From Myxococcota bacterium (GTDB lineage Bacteria > Myxococcota_A > UBA9160 > PR03), in contig JALOQG010000314.1 of assembly GCA_025453505.1 (NCBI GenBank), positions 1-7,201 of the forward strand: a DNA stretch of 7,201 nt, in the 5' to 3' direction. This document shows positions 1-5,947 of the stretch, in pieces. The notes under the pieces were generated by a model. That model had not been told where the DNA came from. It saw nothing but the letters and a program-made list of their open reading frames with translations, and ran no database searches. A program made the translations under genes and the position numbers. Numbering within the stretch: position 1 is the stretch's first letter; every line of letters starts with the position of its first letter.

Positions 1-228
1 CGTCACCTCGGCGAGTCGATCGGGCGGCGCGAGCGGCTCGCCGATGACGGCGTCCACGCGCCCGACGCGCTTGAACGGGACGACCGCGCCGGGTACGCGC
101 TGCGACGCGAAGCACGCGTAGTGCTCGGGTGTTTCGAGCACGTCGAACGCGAACGCGGTGCGACCCCAGGTCCGCACCGCTCGCTCGATCGTCACCGGAT
201 CCGCCACCTGTTCCGCACCCGAATCCAT
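1..228 (-). CDS. Partial DUF2156 / phosphatidylglycerol lysyltransferase C-terminal-like protein (N-terminal 76 residues)
   Basis: The open frame starts at an ATG (position 228, minus strand) with a good Shine-Dalgarno AGGAG five nt upstream, and runs off the left edge. The visible residues contain a stretch like the start of the GNAT-fold domain of MprF/DUF2156 proteins: a Trp-Gly-Arg helix end (WGRTAFAFDVL, about residues 21-31), an aromatic strand (EHYACFAS, 35-42), and a strand-turn that reads VGRVDAVIGEPLAPP (55-69), which resembles the family's G(D/E)P-x-(G/A)-P turn. Family members transfer an aminoacyl group from aminoacyl-tRNA to phosphatidylglycerol, or are uncharacterised soluble homologues. 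No membrane segment precedes the domain, so this would be a stand-alone domain rather than a full MprF flippase-synthase. The gene is divergent from the lipid transporter at 403. The catalytic half lies outside the window, so the assignment is by resemblance only. Confidence 0.6.
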   Translation of the reverse strand, partial: MDSGAEQVADPVTIERAVRTWGRTAFAFDVLETPEHYACFASQRVPGAVVPFKRVGRVDAVIGEPLAPPDRLAEVT

Positions 229-234
229 TCGCTC

Positions 235-239
235 TCCTG
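235..239 (-). promoter_or_regulatory. Ribosome binding site deciding the start at 228
   Basis: AGGAG on the minus strand, five nt before the ATG at 228. This is one of the three clear Shine-Dalgarno sites in the window and fixes the start of the DUF2156-like gene. Confidence 0.7.
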
Positions 240-347
240 GTCCAATGGACAAGCCCTTCCTTCGGCCGATTTCCCTCCGTCCTGAGGATCTTCCGGATTC
301 GGATGCGTCCCGCCGATCTGCGGCGCGGATCTGCTAATCGTCCCGCC

Positions 348-372
348 CGCGCGCGCGCGCGCGCTGGGGGGG
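348..372. repeat. Alternating CG dinucleotide tract followed by a G7 run
   Basis: Seventeen nt of strictly alternating C and G (348-364), then a T, then seven G (366-372). Alternating CG is the classical sequence able to adopt left-handed Z-DNA under negative supercoiling. The G run could also act as a poor Shine-Dalgarno for an upstream start of the following gene. It may be nothing more than a slippage-prone simple repeat in a GC-rich genome. Confidence 0.6.
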
Positions 373-402
373 ATTCGCCTGTCGGACGGCTTCGAGACGC
401 GC

Positions 403-3036
403 GTGGACCGCCTGGCGGCGCGCTGGGTGGCCGCGGTCGATCGCCGGCCGGGCCAGGTCGCGGCGCTCGTGCTCGCGGCGACGCTCGGTCTCGGCGCCTA
501 CGCGGCCCTGAATCTCGGCGTCAACGCCGATCCGAACGCGATGATCTCCGAGGATCTCCCGTTCCGACAGCGCGAACGGGACTTCGCCGCGAATTTCCGT
601 GCCGCAGGCGACGACATGCTCGTCGTCGTGGACGGGGAGAGCGCGTCCGCAGCGGGTCGTGCAGCCGACGCGATCGCGGCCCGGCTCGAGACGCGCACGG
701 ATCTCTTCGAGAAGGTCCAGCTGATGGGAGGCGGGCCCTTCTTCCGGCGCAACGCGCTGCTGTATCTCGATCTGCCCGTGCTCGAAGAACTCGCCGACCG
801 GCTGGCGGCGGTGCAGCCGTTCCTCGCCGAGATTGCGCGCGACGCGAGCGCCGGCGGCATCGCGGACCTGTTGACCAAGGCGGTGGATGCGCGCCGCGAG
901 GGAAACGAGATCGGCATGGATCTCGCCGGCGCGCTCGATCGCGTGCGCGTCGCCGTGGACGCCGCGGCGCAGGATCGCGCTTCGCCCGATCCATGGGGCG
1001 ACGCGCTGATCGGCGGCTCGATGTCCGAGGACGCGCGGCATCGCGTGATCGCGCTGCGCGCGCGCGGCGACTTCGACGAGCTGCTCTTCGCGGAGCCCGC
1101 CATCCAGGCGGTGCGCTCGATCGTCGACGAGCTGGGCTTCACGCCAGAGAGCGGCATCCGGGTGCGCCTCACGGGCTCGACCGTGCTCAACTTCGAAGAG
1201 CTCGAGGTCGTCGAGGCCCAGGGCCGCGTGCTCGCGGGCGCGGCGCTCCTGCTCTTCACGTGCGCCGTGTATTTCGCGTTGCGTTCGTGGCGGGTGCTCG
1301 GCGCGCTGGTGACGAGCCTCGTCGTGAGCCTCGTGTGGACGAACGCCTTCGCGGCGGCCGCCGTCGGTCACCTGAACCAGGTCTCGGCGACGTTCAACGT
1401 GTTGATCATCGGGCTCGGCGGTGAGCTCGGTATCCACGTGTGCATGCGCTACGCGGAGCTGGTGTCGAAGGGACGCTCGCGTCCCGAGGCGCTGAAGTGG
1501 ACCGGCGGCACGATGGGGTCGGCGCTCTTCTCGAGTGCGGTCACCACGTCGATCGGTTTCCTCGTGTTCTTCCCCACCGACTACCGCGGCGTCGCCGAGC
1601 TGGGTCTGATCGCGGGGGCGGGCGTGCTGATCTCGCTCGCTTCGAGCCTGACGCTGCTGCCGGCGCTGCTCTCGCTCGGCGCCGCCGAGCGGCCGCGCTT
1701 CCAGGCCGCGTCGCTGGCGGCGGTCGCGAAGCTGCGCCACGTGCCGATCACGTACTCGCGGCCGATCCGCTGGGCGGCGCTGGCGCTCGGGCTCTTCGCG
1801 GCGTCGCTCATGCCGCGCGCCACCTTCGACCACAATCCGGTGAGCCTGCGCGATCCCAACACCGAATCGGTGCAGGCCTTCGAGGATCTGCTGCGCCGCA
1901 GCAGCACTTCGCCGTGGACGGTCGACTGGGTCGTGCCGGATCTTCCCGCGGCGCAGGCGCTGGCGGCGAAGCTCGTGCAGTTGCCCGTGGTCGAGAGGAC
2001 GCTGACGCTGGCCGATTTCGTGCCTGCGCAGCAGGACGAGAAGCGCGCGGTGCTCGACACCATGGCGCTGCTCGTGCCGGTGCCGCCGCCGACCGACACG
2101 ACGCCGGACGCCTCGGAGCAGGGCGCCGCCCTCGCGCGCCTCGAGACCGCGCTCGCGCAGCACGCGGCCGAGGACGGCGACCCCGCCTTCGAGGCCGCCA
2201 GCGCGCAGCTCCGCGATTCGATCGCCGCGTTTCGTGCGCTGCTCGCCAGCGCGGCGGATCCGCAGCCGCTGCTCTCGCTGCTGCAGGCGAACGTCGTCGG
2301 ATCCCTGCGCGAGCAGCTCGACGATCTGCTGATCGCGCTCGAGCCCGACTACGTGACGCTCGAGTCGCTGCCGCCCGCGCTCACCGAGATCATGACCGGC
2401 AAGGACGGCCGCACCCGCGTGCAGGCGTTCCCGAAGCAGGATCTCGATCTCGCCAATCCGGTGGAGCTCGAACGCTACGTGGACTCCGTGATGGCGATCG
2501 ATCCCGAGGGCACCGGGCCGGCCGTCAACATCATCGAGTGGGGCCGCGTGACATCGGGTGCGATGAAGCAGGCGATGTCGATCGGCTTCATCGCGACGGC
2601 GCTCTTCTTGTTCCTGCTCTGGCGCAATCTGTGGGACACGGCGCTCGCGTTCTTTCCGCTCGGCCTCGCGGGTCTGCTGACGGTCGCGACGATGGTGCTG
2701 GCCGGCTGGCACTTCGACTTCGCCAACGTGATCGTGCTCCCGATGCTGCTCGGCATGGGCATCGACAACGGCGTACACCTCGTGCACCGCCATCGCACCA
2801 ATCCCGAAGAGGAAGACGTGCTCGCGAGCAGCACCGCGCGCGCCGTCTTCTTCGCCGCCCTGACGACGATCCTCGCCTTCGGCAGCCTCGCGTTCGCACC
2901 GCATCGCGGCATGGCGTCGCTCGGCCGCATGCTGACGCTGGGCGTCGCCCTGACGCTGCTCTGCTACGTCGTGGTATTGCCGGCAGTCCTCGCCTGGGAC
3001 GACGAGCGCCGCAAACGCAAGCTCGTCGAGCGCTGA
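403..3036 (+). CDS. hpnN: HpnN-like RND/MMPL family transporter (probable hopanoid or other lipid exporter)
   Basis: Inner-membrane RND-superfamily protein of 877 residues, the usual length for HpnN, which moves hopanoids from the cytoplasmic to the outer membrane. Topology is two repeats: TM1 about 17-38, periplasmic loop 39-275, TM2-6 about 277-425; then TM7 about 455-470, loop 471-722 and TM8-12 about 724-865, with a short basic cytoplasmic tail. Family-like stretches are the N-terminal SEDLPFRQRERDF (49-61), GGGPFFRRNALL (109-120), FFPTDYRGVAELG (389-401) and WGRV (713-716). The TM10 relay motif GMGIDNGVHL keeps Asp788. In TM4 the matching motif GLGGELGIH has Glu341 where Asp is usual. 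The start is a GTG with a weak upstream site. A CTG at 379, six nt after the G7 run, would add eight residues and cannot be excluded. No hopanoid-synthesis gene is visible nearby, so the substrate is inferred from resemblance; a general MMPL lipid exporter is the alternative. Confidence 0.82.
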   Translation: MDRLAARWVAAVDRRPGQVAALVLAATLGLGAYAALNLGVNADPNAMISEDLPFRQRERDFAANFRAAGDDMLVVVDGESASAAGRAADAIAARLETRTDLFEKVQLMGGGPFFRRNALLYLDLPVLEELADRLAAVQPFLAEIARDASAGGIADLLTKAVDARREGNEIGMDLAGALDRVRVAVDAAAQDRASPDPWGDALIGGSMSEDARHRVIALRARGDFDELLFAEPAIQAVRSIVDELGFTPESGIRVRLTGSTVLNFEELEVVEAQGRVLAGAALLLFTCAVYFALRSWRVLGALVTSLVVSLVWTNAFAAAAVGHLNQVSATFNVLIIGLGGELGIHVCMRYAELVSKGRSRPEALKWTGGTMGSALFSSAVTTSIGFLVFFPTDYRGVAELGLIAGAGVLISLASSLTLLPALLSLGAAERPRFQAASLAAVAKLRHVPITYSRPIRWAALALGLFAASLMPRATFDHNPVSLRDPNTESVQAFEDLLRRSSTSPWTVDWVVPDLPAAQALAAKLVQLPVVERTLTLADFVPAQQDEKRAVLDTMALLVPVPPPTDTTPDASEQGAALARLETALAQHAAEDGDPAFEAASAQLRDSIAAFRALLASAADPQPLLSLLQANVVGSLREQLDDLLIALEPDYVTLESLPPALTEIMTGKDGRTRVQAFPKQDLDLANPVELERYVDSVMAIDPEGTGPAVNIIEWGRVTSGAMKQAMSIGFIATALFLFLLWRNLWDTALAFFPLGLAGLLTVATMVLAGWHFDFANVIVLPMLLGMGIDNGVHLVHRHRTNPEEEDVLASSTARAVFFAALTTILAFGSLAFAPHRGMASLGRMLTLGVALTLLCYVVVLPAVLAWDDERRKRKLVER

Positions 3037-3068
3037 CGCCGGACTGCGTCGGGCCGGACCGGGCCGGA

Positions 3069-3246
3069 GTGGTTCGCGCGGTCGGGTCGGGCGAGGTGGG
3101 TGATCCTCCGCCGCGCGCACCCCGTCCACATCCCTATGCCTGGCAGGTGGTGAGGGACTTTGGGCGCCGCTCTCCAGCGTGTTCTTCGGGGTGCTCGAGG
3201 CATGCGGCTCCGGATTCACCCACCTCGCCCGGGCTTCGCCTGTGAC
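3069..3246 (+). repeat. Left arm of long imperfect inverted repeat
   Basis: The arm pairs with 3306-3482 around an axis at about 3276, with only single-base gaps. Matching blocks, each compared with the reverse complement of the other arm, are: 3069-3077 with 3474-3482 (one mismatch), 3119-3133 with 3419-3433 (15 of 15), 3162-3172 with 3381-3391 (11 of 11), 3186-3202 with 3350-3366 (one mismatch), 3213-3221 with 3331-3339 and 3240-3246 with 3306-3312 (7 of 7). In the outer 65 nt I count roughly 80% identity by eye; the middle part is lower. It begins 32 nt after the transporter stop. It could be one copy of a dispersed intergenic repeat, or half of a palindromic non-autonomous mobile element. 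Confidence 0.85.
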
Positions 3247-3305
3247 GTGAGCGATCCGCGCGCACGGTCGCAAGAGTTCGGAATACGGAGGTCGCGAATC
3301 TCCGT

Positions 3306-3482
3306 GTCACAGCCAATGGCGGGGAGCGGCGGGTGAATTCGGAGCGGCCTGCCTCGAGGACCCCGAGGAACGCGTCACGCGAGCGGCGCCCGAACTTCCT
3401 CGCCACCACCGAGCGTATGGATGTGGACGGGGTCCGCGCCGCGGAGAATCACCCGCCGCTCCCGACCCCCGTGGCGAATCAC
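3306..3482 (-). repeat. Right arm of long imperfect inverted repeat
   Basis: Reverse-complement partner of 3069-3246, separated from it by a 59-nt centre (3247-3305) that shows only weak further pairing. It ends 36 nt short of the stop codon of the convergent small gene, almost the same distance as the left arm keeps from the transporter stop. In the same relative phase, both arms read as a similar peptide containing DVDGVRAAE followed by D or N and HPP. However, the arms differ by single-base indels and at first as well as third codon positions, which argues for conservation as nucleic acid rather than as protein. Confidence 0.85.
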
Positions 3483-3518
3483 TCTGACCGAAGCCCCGAT
3501 GTCAGTGCAGCGAAGGGG

Positions 3519-3761
3519 TCAGTCGTTTTCGGGGTCGTCTTCGGCGAGGGAGCGCGCTGCGATCGGGTGCGGCGCGAACTCGGGGCCGCCGTGCCAGCCT
3601 TCGATCGCGCTCGCCTGCGCGAGCCACGAGGCGGCGAGGTCCGGGTCGAGCACCACGGACGAAGCGCCCGCCTCTTCGATGATGCCGTCCCAGAGGTCCT
3701 GGCCGCCCGCGTTCCACCACTGTCGGGAGGGATGCTCGAAGTCGATCGAGAGCTTGACCAT
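3519..3761 (-). CDS. Hypothetical 80-residue tryptophan-rich acidic protein
   Basis: I do not recognise this protein. It starts at the ATG at 3761 (minus) and ends with TGA at 3519-3521. The frame remains open far upstream, but there it runs antisense to the serine hydrolase start and its composition changes, so the internal ATG is the sensible start. The Shine-Dalgarno is weak (GAG about nine nt upstream). The product is soluble-looking, with no signal peptide or membrane segment. It has five Trp in 80 residues (15, 16, 24, 46, 56), a helix-like middle (DPDLAASWLAQASAIEGW, 39-56) and an acidic tail (AEDDPEND, 73-80). It is divergent from the hydrolase at 3832 and convergent with the transporter. 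A small cytoplasmic protein of unknown role is the most that can be said. Protein-like composition compared with the shadow frames is the main reason for calling it. Confidence 0.65.
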   Translation of the reverse strand: MVKLSIDFEHPSRQWWNAGGQDLWDGIIEEAGASSVVLDPDLAASWLAQASAIEGWHGGPEFAPHPIAARSLAEDDPEND

Positions 3762-3831
3762 GGCCGCGCACTCTAGTCGCTGGGACCCACGGCTGCGAGT
3801 ACCATGCGCGACCGGAAACGAAGGAGATCGC
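3762..3831. promoter_or_regulatory. Short divergent promoter region
   Basis: Seventy nt separate the start of the 80-codon gene (minus) from the start of the serine hydrolase (plus), so transcription of both probably starts in or near here. A TACCAT at 3800-3805 could serve as a -10 for the plus strand, without a convincing -35. The plus-strand Shine-Dalgarno AAGGAGAT is at 3821-3828. The two promoters would have to overlap, which could couple their regulation. This rests on gene orientation, not on a recognised operator. Confidence 0.35.
3821..3828 (+). promoter_or_regulatory. Ribosome binding site of the serine hydrolase
   Basis: AAGGAGAT ends four nt before the ATG at 3832. It shows that the first reading phase (3832 onward) is the genuine start of the broken hydrolase gene. 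The competing ATG at 3804, in the other phase, has no such site. Confidence 0.75.
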
Positions 3832-4919
3832 ATGGTCGCGAACGATCGATTGGCAGTGTCGCCCGAAGCCGCGGGCGTGGATTCCGCGAACTTCGAAGCG
3901 CTGTGTGCGCGCGCGGCGCGCGCGGTCGAAGAGGCGGGGCTGCCGGCTGCCCAGCTCGCGGTCGCGCGGCACGGCCGGATCGCGGCGCAACGCAACTTCG
4001 GCGCGGCCGGCGACGACACGCTCTTCGTGATCTTCTCGTGCTCGAAGGCGATCACGTCGTCCGCCGGATGGATGCTGCTCGAGGCCGGCGCGTTCCGGCT
4101 CGAGGATCGCGTCGCGTATCACCTGCCGGGATTCCGCGCGAGCCGCTCGATCCGCGAACCTTCTCGTGGAACTCGCTGCCCGGCGCGTTCGCGAAGTGGC
4201 GGCACAACTGGGAGCCGGGGACGCGCTTCGAGTATCACCCGAGCAGCAGCATGTGGGTGATCGCGGCGCTCGTGCAGGAGAAGAGCGGCGTCGAGTTTCC
4301 GGACTTCGTGCGCACGCGGATCGCGGAGCCGCTCGGGCTGCCGGATCTGCGCATGGGTTGTCCACCGGCGCAGCAACATCGCGTCGCCGACGTGACGCAC
4401 GTCGGCCGCGCGTGGACGAATGAAGAGCTGATCGCGAAGGGCTTCCCGCCGAAGCCCGTGACCGAGGTCACGGAGGAGAACCTGCAGCGCTTCAACGATC
4501 CGCGCGTGCGGGCCGTCGGCGTCCCGGGCGGCGGCGCGACGGCCGGGGCGGCCGAACTCGCGCTCTTCTATCAGGCACTGCTCGCCGGCGGTGCGGGGCT
4601 GTGGAAGCCCGAGACGATCGCCGATGCGCGCCGCATCCGGAACCGCGGCTTCCTCGATCCGATGTTCCGCCAGCCCGCGAACCGCGGACTCGGCATCGTC
4701 ACCGCGGGTGGCCCGGAAAAGGCGTATTTCGGATTCGGCCGCACCGCGTCCGACGCGACCTTCGGACACGGCGGTGCGGGCGGACAGATCGCGTGGGCCG
4801 ACCCGGAGACGGGGCTCTCGTTCTGCTTCCTCACCAGCGGTCACGACCGCGACATGCTGCGCGAGGGGCGCCGCACGACGGCGCTCTCGAGCCTCGCGGG
4901 CGCTTGCGTCTCGGCATGA
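3832..4919 (+). pseudogene. Class C beta-lactamase-like serine hydrolase (EstB type), frameshifted by a small internal deletion
   Basis: Coding runs in two phases: from 3832 to about 4134 in one, then to the TGA at 4917-4919 in another. Read through, it is a serine hydrolase of the beta-lactamase/transpeptidase-like family. It has the nucleophile motif SCSK (Ser69, Lys72) before a helix, then HLPGF (97-101). After the break follow WEPGTRFEYHP, where Tyr takes the place of the Y-x-N tyrosine, EPLGLPDLRMG, and near the end FGHGGAGGQIAW, the family's H-x-G strand equivalent to KTG. The break lies at GCCGGGATTC (4125-4134), read as LPGF in the first phase and AGIP in the second. Homologues carry about 16-20 residues between these points, ending in the L-L-x-H-T-(S/A)-G motif, and all of that is missing here. 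Uncorrected translation stops at 4260 after 142 residues. Such enzymes hydrolyse esters or amides; the substrate is unknown. A sequencing or assembly error is the alternative to true decay. Confidence 0.8.
4125..4134 (+). other. Inferred deletion junction (10-nt microhomology) in the serine hydrolase
   Basis: GCCGGGATTC can be read as the end of the L-P-G-F codons or as the A-G-I-P codons, both of which intact homologues have at separate places. A deletion between two such direct repeats leaves one copy. Because the repeats sit in different codon phases (third versus first base), the lost length must be 1 modulo 3, and that is the phase change observed. The deletion mechanism is inference; the phase change is seen directly. 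Confidence 0.6.
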
Positions 4920-5941
4920 TGGCACTGCGCCATCCGCGCAAGGAGTTGCTGCGCTCGCACCCGGTCGCGCGCGAGCACCGCGTCGCGGGACGCCTGCTGC
5001 ACGGTGGCTTCGATCGCGACGATCGCTACCTGCCGCCGCGCCTCGCGGGACGCGCACCCGCGCTCGCTGCGTGGACCGATGCGCTGCGCGCGCGCGGCGG
5101 CGATCTGCTCGCCGCGGATGCATCGCTGCTCGCGGGCGTGCGCGGCACCAACGAGGCGCAGCAGAAGCTGCTGTTGCAGGAGGGTCTCGGGCAGACCTTC
5201 TGGAACCTGCTCGGCATCACCGGCGAGATCGAGGGGCGCGGGCGCGTGCTCGCGGACCTGCAGCTGCCGGGCTTCGCGGACGCCGTCGTCGAGCCGGTCG
5301 CGTCGCTGGCGATCGGGCACCTGAGCGGCGGTCTGCTCGAGGCGCACGGCTTCGACGAGGGCGGCGATCCGCGCAGCGATGCGGGCGGACACGACGCGAT
5401 GTGGTTCGCGCTGCGCGATCTCGCATTCGGCGAAGTCGCGTACCCGCCGGCCGTCGCGCCGGAGCGGATCGGACGGCCCGACGCGGAGGCGCGGCTCGTG
5501 CCGGAGATCCCGGCGCGCATCGAGGGGACGATCGCGTTCCTGATGAACCTGCTGCTGATCGAGTTCCGCGCGGCGCTCAACTTCGACTTCACCGAGCGCC
5601 TGCTGCGCGACCCCGAGCTGTTTCGCGAACGCCGCGTCGAGGCCGAACTCGCCGCCGACGTCGTCAATCGGATCCGCATCGACGAGGAAGTCCACGTCGA
5701 GTCGCTGCGGCTCTATCTCGGCGAGCTGCGCTCGCTGACGTTCCGCGCGGCCGGAGGCCGCACGATCGCGGGCGACACGGTCGTCGACCGGCTCTGGGAA
5801 GGCATCGTCCACTGGTGGACGGTCCTGCAGCCGCCGCTGGCCGCGGCGCAGCAGCGCGCCGTGCTGCGCGAGCGCATCCACGAGCACCCCGCAGGCGCCC
5901 GCATCTGGGAACACTTCGAGGCGTTGGCCGACCCGGAGTAG
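4916..5941 (+). CDS. Ferritin-like (diiron-type) protein of unknown function, 341 residues
   Basis: The start ATG overlaps the hydrolase stop as ATGA, typical of translational coupling. A second ATG follows directly at 4919, and no strong Shine-Dalgarno is visible. The protein is soluble, mostly helical and without a signal peptide. The key feature is E-E-V-H (257-260, an E-x-x-H motif) in the helix RIRIDEEVHVESLRLYLGEL, paired 41 residues earlier with Glu216 in the hydrophobic helix NLLLIEFRAALNF. This is the spacing and pattern of a half-site in ferritin-like diiron proteins. A possible other half is less clear: helix 80-100 with Glu89, and HDAMWFALRDLAFG (159-172) with His159. Related diiron folds include oxygenases, desaturases and AurF-like N-oxygenases, but I cannot name a reaction. 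It forms a two-gene unit with the hydrolase, whose frameshift would also remove coupled translation of this gene. It ends 6 nt from a convergent gene. Confidence 0.7.
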   Translation: MMALRHPRKELLRSHPVAREHRVAGRLLHGGFDRDDRYLPPRLAGRAPALAAWTDALRARGGDLLAADASLLAGVRGTNEAQQKLLLQEGLGQTFWNLLGITGEIEGRGRVLADLQLPGFADAVVEPVASLAIGHLSGGLLEAHGFDEGGDPRSDAGGHDAMWFALRDLAFGEVAYPPAVAPERIGRPDAEARLVPEIPARIEGTIAFLMNLLLIEFRAALNFDFTERLLRDPELFRERRVEAELAADVVNRIRIDEEVHVESLRLYLGELRSLTFRAAGGRTIAGDTVVDRLWEGIVHWWTVLQPPLAAAQQRAVLRERIHEHPAGARIWEHFEALADPE

Positions 5942-5947
5942 CCGGGC

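Larger units (their letters stand above)
229..402. promoter_or_regulatory. Divergent intergenic region, presumed to hold both promoters
   Basis: This 174-nt spacer lies between the divergently oriented DUF2156-like gene and the RND transporter, so both promoters are expected here. By eye there is no convincing -35/-10 pair. What can be seen is a short palindrome, GTCCA-A-TGGAC at 240-250, directly against the Shine-Dalgarno of the minus-strand gene; a comparatively AT-richer patch around 241-300; and then a (CG)n tract followed by G7 at 348-372. The frame of the transporter is open from 286, so part of this spacer could be translated if an upstream non-ATG start is used. Confidence 0.4.
3037..3518. 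other. Convergent intergenic region occupied by a large inverted repeat, no credible gene
   Basis: This 482-nt gap separates the transporter stop from the stop of the convergent 80-codon gene. Nearly all of it is a long imperfect inverted repeat centred near 3276, described as two arms below. Open frames crossing it in several phases look like shadows in GC-rich DNA, since they have no start context and no recognisable fold. I see no compact GC hairpin followed by a T run, so neither flanking gene has an evident simple terminator here. If termination occurs, the long palindrome is the only candidate. Confidence 0.7.

Noticed and set aside
3037..3068. Simple rho-independent terminator just after the transporter
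   Set aside because: The GGCC-rich stretch could pair locally, but no T run follows it.
1440..3245. A 601-codon plus-strand frame overlapping the transporter and part of the repeat
   Set aside because: Out-of-phase shadow of the transporter, Arg/Ala/Gly-rich with no motif.
334..3273. A 979-codon open frame on the minus strand, antisense to the transporter
   Set aside because: It is the reverse-strand shadow of a GC-rich gene: extremely rich in Arg, His, Glu and Gln, with no recognisable domain. The plus-strand frame there is a clear twelve-helix transporter.
3037..3518. Integron attC site, CRISPR array or insertion sequence in the repeat region
   Set aside because: The arms are far longer than attC sites. 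There are no repeated spacer-separated units, no transposase fragment and no clear target duplication at the edges.
3333..3776. A plus-strand open frame across the right repeat arm and the small gene
   Set aside because: It runs antisense to the 80-residue gene and through the inverted repeat. The related peptide in the left arm is better explained by the nucleic-acid repeat, as the differences do not favour third codon positions and single-base gaps occur.
3832..4919. Programmed ribosomal frameshifting in the hydrolase
   Set aside because: There is no slippery heptamer or obvious stimulatory structure at the phase change, and a conserved segment of the protein is missing. A deletion explains both facts.
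4119..5914. Long minus-strand frames across the hydrolase and ferritin-like genes
   Set aside because: Arg-rich shadow frames without domains. The plus strand has recognisable motifs in the same places.
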